The notes below the pieces were generated by a model. The model did no database searches, was not told the DNA's origin, and was given only the letters and a program-made list of their open reading frames with translations. Shown here in pieces: positions 1 to 7,400 of a stretch of 39,768 nucleotides of DNA. Positions within the stretch are counted from its first letter, which is position 1, and each line of letters begins with the position of its first letter. The DNA is from UBA6168 sp964442355 (GTDB lineage Bacteria > Bacteroidota > Bacteroidia > Chitinophagales > Saprospiraceae), in the NCBI GenBank assembly GCA_964442355.1, contig CAYTZS010000022.1:1-39768 (forward strand). The letters run 5' to 3'. The position numbers were made by a program, and so were the translations under genes.

Positions 1-1050
1 GCCCACCAGCCAGAGGTAGAAGCAGAGGTTGTGCAGTGAGGCTATTTGTGCCCCCAAGTATTCGCCCGCATGGATGAGGTGACGCAAGTACGCTTTCGAG
101 TGCGAACGGCTGGTATAGCTCGTGCTCATGAGGTCAATGGGGCTATGGTCGTTCTTCCATTTTTCGTTTTTGATATTGATGATACCCTCCGCCGTGTACA
201 ACAGGCCGTGGCGGGCATTGCGGGTCGGCAATACGCAGTCGAACATGTCAATGCCGAGGGCAATGCACTCCAAAATGTTCATCGGGGTGCCCACGCCCAT
301 CAGGTAGCGAGGTTTTTCTTTTGGCAAAATGCCGCAGACCAGCTCCGTCATAGCGTACATGTCCTCGTCAGGTTCCCCAACAGATAGGCCGCCGATGGCA
401 TTACCCTCTCGTTCAAACGAGGCAATGGCTTCCGCCGACTCCCGCCGCAGGTCAGGGTAAGTGCTGCCCTGCACGATGGGGAACAGTGTCTGTTCATAGC
501 CGTACAGCCCCTCCGTCTCATCGAAGCGGTCGCAGCAGCGCTTGAGCCAGCGGTGGGTCAAGCCCATCGAGTTTTTGGCGTAATTGTACTCACAGGGGTA
601 CGGCGTGCATTCGTCGAAGGCCATGATGATGTCCGCCCCGATTTCCCGTTGGATGTCCATCGCCCGCTCTGGGGTGAAGACATGCTTCGAACCATCAATA
701 TGCGACTGGAAGGTGACGCCCTCTTCTTTGATTTTGCGCTGCGCCGCCAGTGAATACACCTGATAACCGCCACTGTCGGTGAGGATGGGGTGGTTCCATC
801 CATTGAATTTGTGCAGCCCCCCCGCTGCCTTCAGCACCTCGGTGCCGGGCCGCAGGTAGAGGTGGTAGGTGTTGCCGAGAATGATTTGGGCCTGTACCTC
901 CCGCTCCAGTTCGTGGATGTGGACGGCCTTCACTGCGCCTGCCGTGCCGACAGGCATGAAGATGGGGGTTTCGATTGCGCCGTGAGCTGTCTCGATGCGG
1001 CCAGCCCTTGCAGCGGAGTTTTTATCGGTATGTTGAAGTTGAAATGTCAA
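1..1050 (-). CDS. tgt: Queuine/preQ1 tRNA-guanine transglycosylase, 3' end outside window
   Basis: This enzyme exchanges guanine 34 of GUN-anticodon tRNAs for a queuosine precursor. The frame is open from the window edge and covers 350 residues, so only the last few tens of residues are missing. Family motifs are present: HGAIETPIFMPVGT near the N-terminus, ILTDSGGYQVYS (active-site Asp), MAFDEC, the GNAIGGLSVGEP loop, and GIDMFDCVLPTRNARHG with the nucleophilic Asp. No in-frame ATG lies upstream of the first motif; TTG at 1048-1050 gives an N-terminus MTFQLQHTD, which resembles the usual family start, so I take it as the initiator. The C-terminal zinc site is altered: the three Cys positions of the CxCxxC motif are Ser309, Ser311 and Ser314, while the ligand His340 is kept. 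Function is confident from the motifs; the effect of the missing cysteines is unknown. Confidence 0.95.
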   Translation of the reverse strand, partial: MTFQLQHTDKNSAARAGRIETAHGAIETPIFMPVGTAGAVKAVHIHELEREVQAQIILGNTYHLYLRPGTEVLKAAGGLHKFNGWNHPILTDSGGYQVYSLAAQRKIKEEGVTFQSHIDGSKHVFTPERAMDIQREIGADIIMAFDECTPYPCEYNYAKNSMGLTHRWLKRCCDRFDETEGLYGYEQTLFPIVQGSTYPDLRRESAEAIASFEREGNAIGGLSVGEPDEDMYAMTELVCGILPKEKPRYLMGVGTPMNILECIALGIDMFDCVLPTRNARHGLLYTAEGIINIKNEKWKNDHSPIDLMSTSYTSRSHSKAYLRHLIHAGEYLGAQIASLHNLCFYLWLVG

Positions 1051-1199
1051 GATATGCGATGATTTTGGAAGGGCGAAGATGGGGCGATATTATGAAAACT
1101 TAAAATTGACGCCCTTTTGTTGCCAGCCGTTTCCTTTGCCATGGGAAAAAATTAGGTTTGCATCAATTATATCACCAATCACATTAAAACAATCGAACT

Positions 1200-1616
1200 A
1201 TGGCAATCAGAAGAAATGCAACCTCTGTTTGGGAAGGCTCCGGCAAAGAGGGTAATGGTCACCTTACCACCCAAAGCGCCGTGCTGAATCAAACACAGTA
1301 CTCTTACAACACCCGCTTCGCCGATGGCATCGGTACCAATCCTGAAGAACTGGTAGCGGCAGCTCATGCGGGCTGTTTCAACATGAAACTTTCCTTTGTG
1401 CTGGGTGGTGCTGGCTTTACGCCAGAGCGGTTGGAGACCAAGTGTACCATTTCGCTCGACAATGGTGCCGTGACTGAGTCGCACCTGCAATTGACGGCTA
1501 CCGTGCCGGACATCAGTGCTGAACAGTTTGCCGAATGCGTGGCAGATGCCGAGAAGAACTGCCCAATTTCAAAACTGTTGAACTGCGAAATCAAGGTGGA
1601 TGCCACTTTGGCTTAG
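1200..1616 (+). CDS. osmC: OsmC family peroxiredoxin
   Basis: A 138-residue cytoplasmic thiol peroxidase of the OsmC/Ohr family, which reduces organic hydroperoxides. The two redox cysteines are at 59 (AAHAGCFNM) and 121 (KNCPISK), and the conserved Arg39 and Glu50 that activate the peroxidatic Cys are in place. Length is that of the OsmC subgroup. The ATG start follows a non-coding gap. A possible -7 element TAGGTTTG lies at 1153-1160, about 40 bases before the ATG, but no well-spaced -33 TTTG is evident. The gene converges with the HD-domain gene with only 13 bases between stop codons; a 7-bp inverted repeat (1614-1620 / 1640-1646) spans both ends. It is probably monocistronic. Confidence 0.93.
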   Translation: MAIRRNATSVWEGSGKEGNGHLTTQSAVLNQTQYSYNTRFADGIGTNPEELVAAAHAGCFNMKLSFVLGGAGFTPERLETKCTISLDNGAVTESHLQLTATVPDISAEQFAECVADAEKNCPISKLLNCEIKVDATLA

Positions 1617-1629
1617 CATTAGGCTGTTT

Positions 1630-2865
1630 TTAGAGTAAAAATGCTACCGCAAACGCCAGCACCACACCAATGATGCCGTACATAAAAACCGTGTAGCAAT
1701 AACTGAGGTACTTGTATTTTTTGGCCAACACTACGCCGAGAAAGTACAAGTCTTTGGTCATGGAAGTGTAGAGGAATTCCTTGTCTTTTATCATTTCCAT
1801 CATGCCCCAGTGGTAGTCGTCCAGCTTCATGTTGTAGAAGTTGCCGAAGAAAAGCAGATTGGCCTTGCGTGTCTCAATGTCTTCTCGGGTAAATTTTCCT
1901 TCCGTAATTTTTGGGCGGGTGCTGAGGATGGCCAGCACCATTGCCGTCACGCAGACCAGCAATAGCAAAATGGTTGGAATGGCGATTTCTGGGTGCTCAT
2001 CGAACCGTGGGAAAAGCTGTGGGATGGCCACCGAAATCACGATGGCGTTGATGCTGAGCATGATGTTAGCCTTGCTGTCGGCCATGCCGCTGAGGTTGAT
2101 GTGCGTGCGATAGGTCGTGCGGTACATCGTCTCCACGCCCCGACCAACCTCCGAATCGTTGAGGTAGGCTTTGACGTTGGGCTTGTCCGCTGGGTCTTTG
2201 TCTTTTTTGAACTGCTTGTCCTTGCGGGCGAGGTCCTCGACCGAGGCAACACCAGCGGGGTTTAGGCGCAACTGGTGCTTGCGCAATTGCTTGATGTGCT
2301 TGAGCTTGCGGGGATTGTAAAGCTCCTCGGCCACCGATGTGAAATAGCGGTGGTTGCTCAGGAAGTCAAGTTCGAACTGTACCCAGTCTTGTTCCGTCAA
2401 CATCTTCCCACGGGTCAGCAGCACCTCTTGGCGCAGTCGGCCTGTGCGATCCCAGTAGCTTTGCTTGCCGAGATGGCTTAGGTCGGCATCGCAAATGATC
2501 TCCTCTAGCAAGTCCTTGGGCTTGAAGGGCAGGCGGGTAGCCATGATGCAGCGGGTGATGAGGTCAAGGTCTTGGTCGGACAGGTCAAAACTAGAAAGGA
2601 AGTTCACGGCATAGCGGCAGCTGCGCTCTTCATGCCCTTCGGGGCCTTGGTCGTAGCCGCTGTCGTGAAACCAAGCGGCAAGCTTGAGCAGGCTGAGTTC
2701 CCGGTCGTCGAGGTTGTGGCCAGTTCCTATTTCGACAACTGCCTCTAGTACGCCCTGCGTATGGATGAAGTCATGAAAAACGTACTCGGCCCCAATTTTT
2801 TTCTGGAAGAAATCTGTCAGGTAGCGCTCCGTTTGCGCCAGTATTTCACTGTAGGGTGTTGCCAT
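1630..2865 (-). CDS. HD-domain phosphohydrolase fused to a Pycsar-effector-like (PycTM/DUF5706) membrane domain
   Basis: A 411-residue two-part protein. The N-terminal half (about 1-190) is an HD phosphohydrolase domain with metal-ligand residues visible as His31/His35 (FHDFIHT), His67-Asp68 (WFHDSG) and Asp126 (CDADLSHLG); such domains hydrolyse nucleotides or cyclic nucleotides. After a charged linker (190-250), the C-terminal part carries the PycTM-type signature GMADSKANIMLSINAIVIS at 260-278, followed by hydrophobic segments at about 268-286, 295-315 and 387-411. In Pycsar antiphage systems this membrane domain is the effector that responds to cCMP or cUMP. No cyclase gene is adjacent, so a defence role is not shown; a housekeeping second-messenger or nucleotide-sensing role is equally possible. 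The start ATG at 2865 gives an HD domain of normal length. Domain assignment is confident; function is inference. Confidence 0.85.
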   Translation of the reverse strand: MATPYSEILAQTERYLTDFFQKKIGAEYVFHDFIHTQGVLEAVVEIGTGHNLDDRELSLLKLAAWFHDSGYDQGPEGHEERSCRYAVNFLSSFDLSDQDLDLITRCIMATRLPFKPKDLLEEIICDADLSHLGKQSYWDRTGRLRQEVLLTRGKMLTEQDWVQFELDFLSNHRYFTSVAEELYNPRKLKHIKQLRKHQLRLNPAGVASVEDLARKDKQFKKDKDPADKPNVKAYLNDSEVGRGVETMYRTTYRTHINLSGMADSKANIMLSINAIVISVAIPQLFPRFDEHPEIAIPTILLLLVCVTAMVLAILSTRPKITEGKFTREDIETRKANLLFFGNFYNMKLDDYHWGMMEMIKDKEFLYTSMTKDLYFLGVVLAKKYKYLSYCYTVFMYGIIGVVLAFAVAFLL

Positions 2866-2932
2866 TCGTTTTGTTTTAAAATTGCTGTTGGCAAATTTCC
2901 CGGCAATGTAGAAAAACCTGTGCTACTCCTGT

Positions 2933-3508
2933 CTACTTGTTGTTGATTCTTTCGGTCTGCTTTTTACCTGAGGCGAGTTCGGTGCCGTGCAGGTCCACGT
3001 GATAAACCTCCGGCCATTTGCTGGTGTCGTCAGCGAAGACCCAAATGTAGTTGAGGCGGCAGGCTTTACCGTTGATGGTCATGGTAGCTATTGGCTTACC
3101 GTTGGCATCGGTCTTCAGGTGAATCTTTCGTTTGTCGTAGGCAGTGAGAGTGATGTGGAACCCTTTGCCAGTACCGTCTTTTTTGCTGCTGTAACCATAG
3201 GCGAAAGTGCTTTGGGTCCAAGTCAGTTCTTTACGTTCGCCATTGCTGCCGTAGCGCAGCCAGTATGCGTCAATCGGATTTGAGGAGTCGAACTTGCCAT
3301 TTTGGAAATTGGCGTCGTACACAATCGTATTCTTGTTCTTGTTTCTTTGGATGAAAAACAGTGAATTGTTGCCATTGGGAGGCGTGGGGAAGTCGGCGGG
3401 CCGACTCATAAGCGACATCGGCCCCGTCTTGGAGGCGGTACCCTGCGAGTAGAGCGAACCGACCATCGTGGTCAAGAACAATATCGTGATGAATACACTT
3501 TTCCTCAT
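2933..3508 (-). CDS. Secreted DUF4833 domain protein
   Basis: A 191-residue protein with a Sec signal peptide (residues 1 to about 21, hydrophobic core FITILFLTTMVG, cleavage near YSQ) and a body resembling the DUF4833 family: NSLFFIQRNKNKNTIVYDAN, IDAYWLRYG, and a C-terminal KACRLNYIWVFADD region. No catalytic residues are recognised and its function is unknown. Its ATG overlaps the stop codon of the upstream phosphatidyltransferase gene by an ATGA arrangement at 3505-3508, so the two are almost certainly cotranscribed and translationally coupled. This suggests a periplasmic or outer-membrane role linked to the lipid made by that enzyme, but that is inference. Confidence 0.8.
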   Translation of the reverse strand: MRKSVFITILFLTTMVGSLYSQGTASKTGPMSLMSRPADFPTPPNGNNSLFFIQRNKNKNTIVYDANFQNGKFDSSNPIDAYWLRYGSNGERKELTWTQSTFAYGYSSKKDGTGKGFHITLTAYDKRKIHLKTDANGKPIATMTINGKACRLNYIWVFADDTSKWPEVYHVDLHGTELASGKKQTERINNK

Positions 3509-4209
3509 TTTTCCAATTCTTTCTTGCTGTGCATTAGCCTGTTGATGGCCGTGATGTTGGTCAGCACCGCCAGCACCATGATGGGCAAGGTGAAAATCGT
3601 GATGGTCTCGAAAAGCGGGATGGGCAACCAGTCCACGGTGATTTTCACTTCACTGCCACCCAGTGCCGAGTACACCCCGCAGGCGATGGCCGACACGCCG
3701 ATGATGATGATTCGCTCGGGGCGCTGCATCATGCCCACATCGGCGAGGCTGGCACCAAGGCCCTCTGCCCTCGCCCGGATGTAGCTCACCATTACCGAGC
3801 CAATCAGCGCAATGAAAGCAAAAAGCGAACTCAAGAAATAGCTCTGCGCCACCAAGTACCAGCAGATGCCGAGAAACATGATCATTTCACTGTACCGGTC
3901 GAGCACCGAGTCGTACAGCGCACCGAACGTGGAGTCCATTTTGCCGACCCTTGCCAGTCGCCCGTCAATCATGTCAAAAAGCCCGGCGAACAGTATCACC
4001 AAGCCTGCCCACCCGATGTAGGAGTGGTCGTTCCGCTCCCCGTATTTGCCGCCGTAGATGAAAATTATAGTGGCAAAAGTGTTGATGACGAGCCCGATGG
4101 TGGTGATGGTATTGGGCTTCACCCTCCACCGCACCAGCAGGTCTATCAGCGGATTGATGACCCTGTAAACCAGTGGTTGGCCGTATTTCTTGAGTAAGTT
4201 TTCGCTCAT
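3505..4209 (-). CDS. CDP-alcohol phosphatidyltransferase family membrane enzyme
   Basis: An integral membrane enzyme that joins the CMP-activated lipid group of a CDP-alcohol to an alcohol acceptor. The complete CAP motif is present: Asp79, Asp82, Gly83, Ala86, Arg87, Gly96, Asp100 and Asp104 (numbering from the chosen start). Several hydrophobic segments follow. The frame opens further upstream (to 4344), but the ATG at 4207-4209, starting MSENLLKKYG, puts the CAP motif at its usual position, and the upstream part is non-coding sequence containing an inverted repeat; 234 residues is typical. The region after the motif, RARAEGLGASL...MQRPERIIIIG, recalls phosphatidylinositol-phosphate or archaetidylinositol-phosphate synthases, so inositol-phosphate lipid synthesis is possible, but phosphatidylglycerol-phosphate synthesis cannot be excluded. 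It is coupled to the DUF4833 gene downstream. Confidence 0.88.
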   Translation of the reverse strand: MSENLLKKYGQPLVYRVINPLIDLLVRWRVKPNTITTIGLVINTFATIIFIYGGKYGERNDHSYIGWAGLVILFAGLFDMIDGRLARVGKMDSTFGALYDSVLDRYSEMIMFLGICWYLVAQSYFLSSLFAFIALIGSVMVSYIRARAEGLGASLADVGMMQRPERIIIIGVSAIACGVYSALGGSEVKITVDWLPIPLFETITIFTLPIMVLAVLTNITAINRLMHSKKELEK

Positions 4210-4224
4210 AGCGCTATTAGGGCT

Positions 4225-4277
4225 TTTGCCTGCGGCAAAATGTGCGAGTTTTTTCTCGACATTTTGCCGCAGGCAAA
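4225..4277. repeat. Nested perfect inverted repeat upstream of the phosphatidyltransferase gene
   Basis: Two 19-base arms match perfectly as an inverted repeat: TTTGCCTGCGGCAAAATGT at 4225-4243 and its complement at 4259-4277. After one bulged G the pairing continues (CGAG 4245-4248 with CTCG 4255-4258), leaving a T6 loop. Each arm is itself a palindrome (TTTTGCC-TGC-GGCAAAA). A candidate -7 element for the leftward gene (TATCTTTG on the minus strand, 4274-4281) overlaps the outer end of the right arm, so the element sits where an operator or a 5'-leader hairpin would. It could also be a REP-like element. Confidence 0.75.
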
Positions 4278-4397
4278 GATAAAGAATAAGCTGGCTGTTG
4301 GGGTTGTGTCCAATATAATGTGCGGTAGCACTGAAACGCTGCATCCGTCACATGTCATCGGCTCTACCTTCAAACGGAGCCACAATGCCAGCCCTAA

Positions 4398-6983
4398 TTA
4401 AAATTCTACCTTGAACCTGAAGCGCAATCCAAAGCCCTTCATGCCGAACATGGTAGGTACGTTGGGATTGTCCAAGTGGGTAAGGCGCCAAACGGCATCT
4501 ACCCGCAGTACTTTCAGGATGTTGCCGATGCCGAAGCCTGTCTCCATGTACGGCTTGCTTTCTAGCGTATAGTTCACTCGTTGCCCGTCCTCATCATTTT
4601 GGAACTGGATGTATTCAGGATTTACATCGGGGTTGTTGCTGTCAGTTAGCCTACCATAAATGCCCTTGAAGGAGACTGTTTCCCGCAATTTTAGCTTCCT
4701 GAGTAGCGGTATTTTGTTTAGAATAAAGCCGTTGAAGTTGTGCTCTATCATAAACTGCACATACTCATCACTGACGAACTCCTGATAGTTCATCATGTTG
4801 AAGTTGAAGCTGCGGTAGAGGTAGCTTTGGTTAGCCCTTGGCAGGTGCAGCGAAAAATAGGGTACGCCATTGCCCCAAATTTTACCAACCTCAAAATCCA
4901 TCCTAGAATTGCCCAAAAAGGACAGGTAAAAACGCTTGATGATGTTGAGCGAAGCGCTTTGATAAGCATAGTCGCCGCCCAACACACCTTTCATGCCCAT
5001 GGCAGTTCGCAGGATGAAAATCGGGTGCTTGTTGAATAGCTGGGTACGGTAGGTGCGCCCTTGTATGTACTGTTCGTTGGGAGCAAAACGCACTGTCAAA
5101 CCCAATTCACTGTTGGTAAATCCGTCGAGGACTTTTTCGCCAAGTTCAGGGTCGGTGTAGGCCAGTTGCGTAGTGCCGATAGAGCGGATGTTGTTGTGGG
5201 TGTAGGTAGCTTGATAGCTCCAGTGGTTCTTGGTTTCGAGGAAGTACTCGAACACGGTCTTGTTGTTCATCAACATTCGGTCGCGTGTGCCCCGCTGGAA
5301 CGACAAGAAGAAGTTGTCCGGGCTATTGAGCTGCAATATTTGCCCCACGAGGTTTACGTCTTTTTGGTAAAAAGCCCGCACGTAATGCTTGGGGTTCTGC
5401 TTGAAGTCGTCGCGGAACGAATAGAGGACGTTGGCCAAGTACTTGAACTCCTCGTCCTTGAAGCCATAAGCCCCGTAGCCGCCAATGAAGAATTTGGGGT
5501 TGAACTTGAGGTTGGTCTCTCCACCGAGTTTCACGCGGTCGCCCTCCACTGGGTTGAAGCTATAAAAGTTGGCAATAGGGCCTACGTCCACTGGGCCAAA
5601 TGCTTTGTAGCCAGTGGTCAAAAGCCCAAGGGTGGTCATGGTGCGCCTGAAGCTGGGTACCTGCTGCAAGGTGTCAATCATCTGATAAACCCCCTGCTCC
5701 TTGGCCGAGAGCTTTTCGTGTCGAGCTGTTGTCCAATATGTCTCGTCCCGGGTATATTGCTCAGGGTCTTCGATGACGGTTTGGGTGCCGGCGTAGTATT
5801 CCTCCGGCTTTGGGTTGTCGAATGCAAAGTCGCGGTACATCGCTGTGCGTGTACCATAAATACCAGTTTTGCGCTTCAGCAGGGAGAAGTCCATCACCAC
5901 AACGTCTTTGGTACGTGCCCATACGCCGTTGGGCTGCTTCGCAAACTCCTGCTGCAGTTTCATGTCCTGCACGAAGTTGACGTTTATCTGCCGGGTGATA
6001 CCAAAATCGGCTTTGACCACCGCAAACGCCGAGTCGCCACGAGTGATGTATAGGTCACCCTTGAAGGCGATGTTTTGCTTGTTCTCAGGCATGAAGGACA
6101 CCTTTGTGACGGGGATGCCATTCACAACGGCTGTGCTGTCTTGAATATAGAACCGGTAGTAGGTTATGGCCAACGGGCTCAACGGGCTCATGAAAGAGAG
6201 GTCGAGCAGCCGGATATTGTCTTGGTAGATGTTCACGCTCTGGTACATTACCTGGAGCATGTCGTTGAGGTCTTTGTCGTCCACGTACTCCTTCATGCCT
6301 GTAACCTTAATGCCGCTGCGGTGTACTTTGTAACTTTCCGGGTCACGCCGATAGTACAGTTTGGATGAGGTTTCTTGGATAAAAAAGGGTAGGAATGGCT
6401 TGCCGTTGACCTTTGAGGTATCAATACGGTCCAAGATAAACTTGTAGTTCTTGAGCATTTTGCGGTTCTTCAGCGCCTCGGGATCGAAGTTGTTGAGGTC
6501 AAACTGGATTTTTTCATACCTGTCCACTTCGTAAAAATCGGAGGCTTCGATGCGGTTCTTGTCTTTGTTGTCAATCACCTTCCGCATCAATTCCACGGCA
6601 GGGTTATCACGCCGCTTGTACCGGCCCCTTTTTTCCTTTATCACGATAGGCCCCATCATGATGGCGGTTGACTTGAGGGCAATGTCCAACGTTTGTCTTT
6701 CGCCCTCAATTACTTGAATGACTTGGGTCTCGTAGCCAACGAAAGAAACTTCGATTTGCGGCTTGCCCCATTTCGATTCCAGCACGAAGTTGCCGTCGAA
6801 GTCGGTGGTTGTACCGATGGTGGTACCCTTAAAGGCGATGTTTACAAATGGCATCGGCTCTTGGGTGTCGGCGTCCAGCACCTTGCCCTTCACGATGGTC
6901 ATTTTTTGGGAAAAAGCTGCCGAAGAAAGCAGAAGAAAGAAGAGGCCAAGGGCCAAGTGTTTTTTTAAAGTGGTAAAGTCCAT
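4398..6983 (-). CDS. DUF5686 outer-membrane protein with N-terminal carboxypeptidase-regulatory-like domain
   Basis: An 861-residue exported protein. Residues 1-25 form a signal peptide ending in SAAFSQ. Residues 28-110 are a CarboxypepD_reg-like beta-sandwich (VKGKVLDADTQEPMPFVNIAF, GTTTDFDGNFVLES), the plug-like prefix common in Bacteroidota outer-membrane proteins. The rest matches the DUF5686 family, with a soluble region (about 120-480) followed by alternating aromatic-rich strands typical of an outer-membrane beta-barrel, ending RFRFKVEF with a terminal Phe as in many barrels. Function is unknown. It is transcribed alone on the minus strand; a candidate minus-strand promoter (TTTG-N16-TAACTTTG) lies at 7163-7190, leaving a leader of roughly 170 bases. 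Confidence 0.85.
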   Translation of the reverse strand: MDFTTLKKHLALGLFFLLLSSAAFSQKMTIVKGKVLDADTQEPMPFVNIAFKGTTIGTTTDFDGNFVLESKWGKPQIEVSFVGYETQVIQVIEGERQTLDIALKSTAIMMGPIVIKEKRGRYKRRDNPAVELMRKVIDNKDKNRIEASDFYEVDRYEKIQFDLNNFDPEALKNRKMLKNYKFILDRIDTSKVNGKPFLPFFIQETSSKLYYRRDPESYKVHRSGIKVTGMKEYVDDKDLNDMLQVMYQSVNIYQDNIRLLDLSFMSPLSPLAITYYRFYIQDSTAVVNGIPVTKVSFMPENKQNIAFKGDLYITRGDSAFAVVKADFGITRQINVNFVQDMKLQQEFAKQPNGVWARTKDVVVMDFSLLKRKTGIYGTRTAMYRDFAFDNPKPEEYYAGTQTVIEDPEQYTRDETYWTTARHEKLSAKEQGVYQMIDTLQQVPSFRRTMTTLGLLTTGYKAFGPVDVGPIANFYSFNPVEGDRVKLGGETNLKFNPKFFIGGYGAYGFKDEEFKYLANVLYSFRDDFKQNPKHYVRAFYQKDVNLVGQILQLNSPDNFFLSFQRGTRDRMLMNNKTVFEYFLETKNHWSYQATYTHNNIRSIGTTQLAYTDPELGEKVLDGFTNSELGLTVRFAPNEQYIQGRTYRTQLFNKHPIFILRTAMGMKGVLGGDYAYQSASLNIIKRFYLSFLGNSRMDFEVGKIWGNGVPYFSLHLPRANQSYLYRSFNFNMMNYQEFVSDEYVQFMIEHNFNGFILNKIPLLRKLKLRETVSFKGIYGRLTDSNNPDVNPEYIQFQNDEDGQRVNYTLESKPYMETGFGIGNILKVLRVDAVWRLTHLDNPNVPTMFGMKGFGLRFRFKVEF

Positions 6984-7400
6984 AAATGCAGAGTCTTCAA
7001 TCGGGTGTAGATAAAAAGGCTAGAATGTGTTTGGCTTTCCCAGGTTCCGAACCAGTTTGCGGGGCAGACCTAGAAACCGAACTAAAACGCCTACTTCAAT
7101 TTTTTAGCGTCTTTCAAAAACTTCCGAGCAGTTGAAAAGTTCTGTCGCCAAACAAATTGCTGCAAAGTTACCCAAGTTTTGCTTCGCAAATTCGCTTGCA
7201 GCCTCTCCCAATGCCCAGGTTACAGGGCTTAGATGAGTTTTATTCGACGATTCCCCCATACAGCCTGATAATTTTAGCCGTATTTTTGACAAAAATTTAA
7301 GAAAAAAGAAAGCGATAATTTCAAAGCTGGTTGTAGTAAGCCTCGACAACCAAACATTCACGAACCTCGATTTTTGGAACTTCTAATTCACAGCTTCACC
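6984..7400. other. 417-base divergent intergenic region
   Basis: The gap separates two divergent genes. For the leftward DUF5686 gene there is CAAAGTTA at 7163-7170 (TAACTTTG on the minus strand) with CAAA at 7187-7190, spacing 16, a slightly short Bacteroidota promoter. For the rightward aminotransferase gene there is TATTTTTG at 7281-7288 without an obvious -33 element. An 85-residue open frame on the minus strand (7104-7361) has no recognisable features and is probably not a gene. I see no RNA gene. Confidence 0.5.

Noticed and set aside
5061..6053. 330-residue open frame on the plus strand
   Set aside because: Antisense to the DUF5686 gene; no domain, and the opposite strand has clear protein-family motifs.
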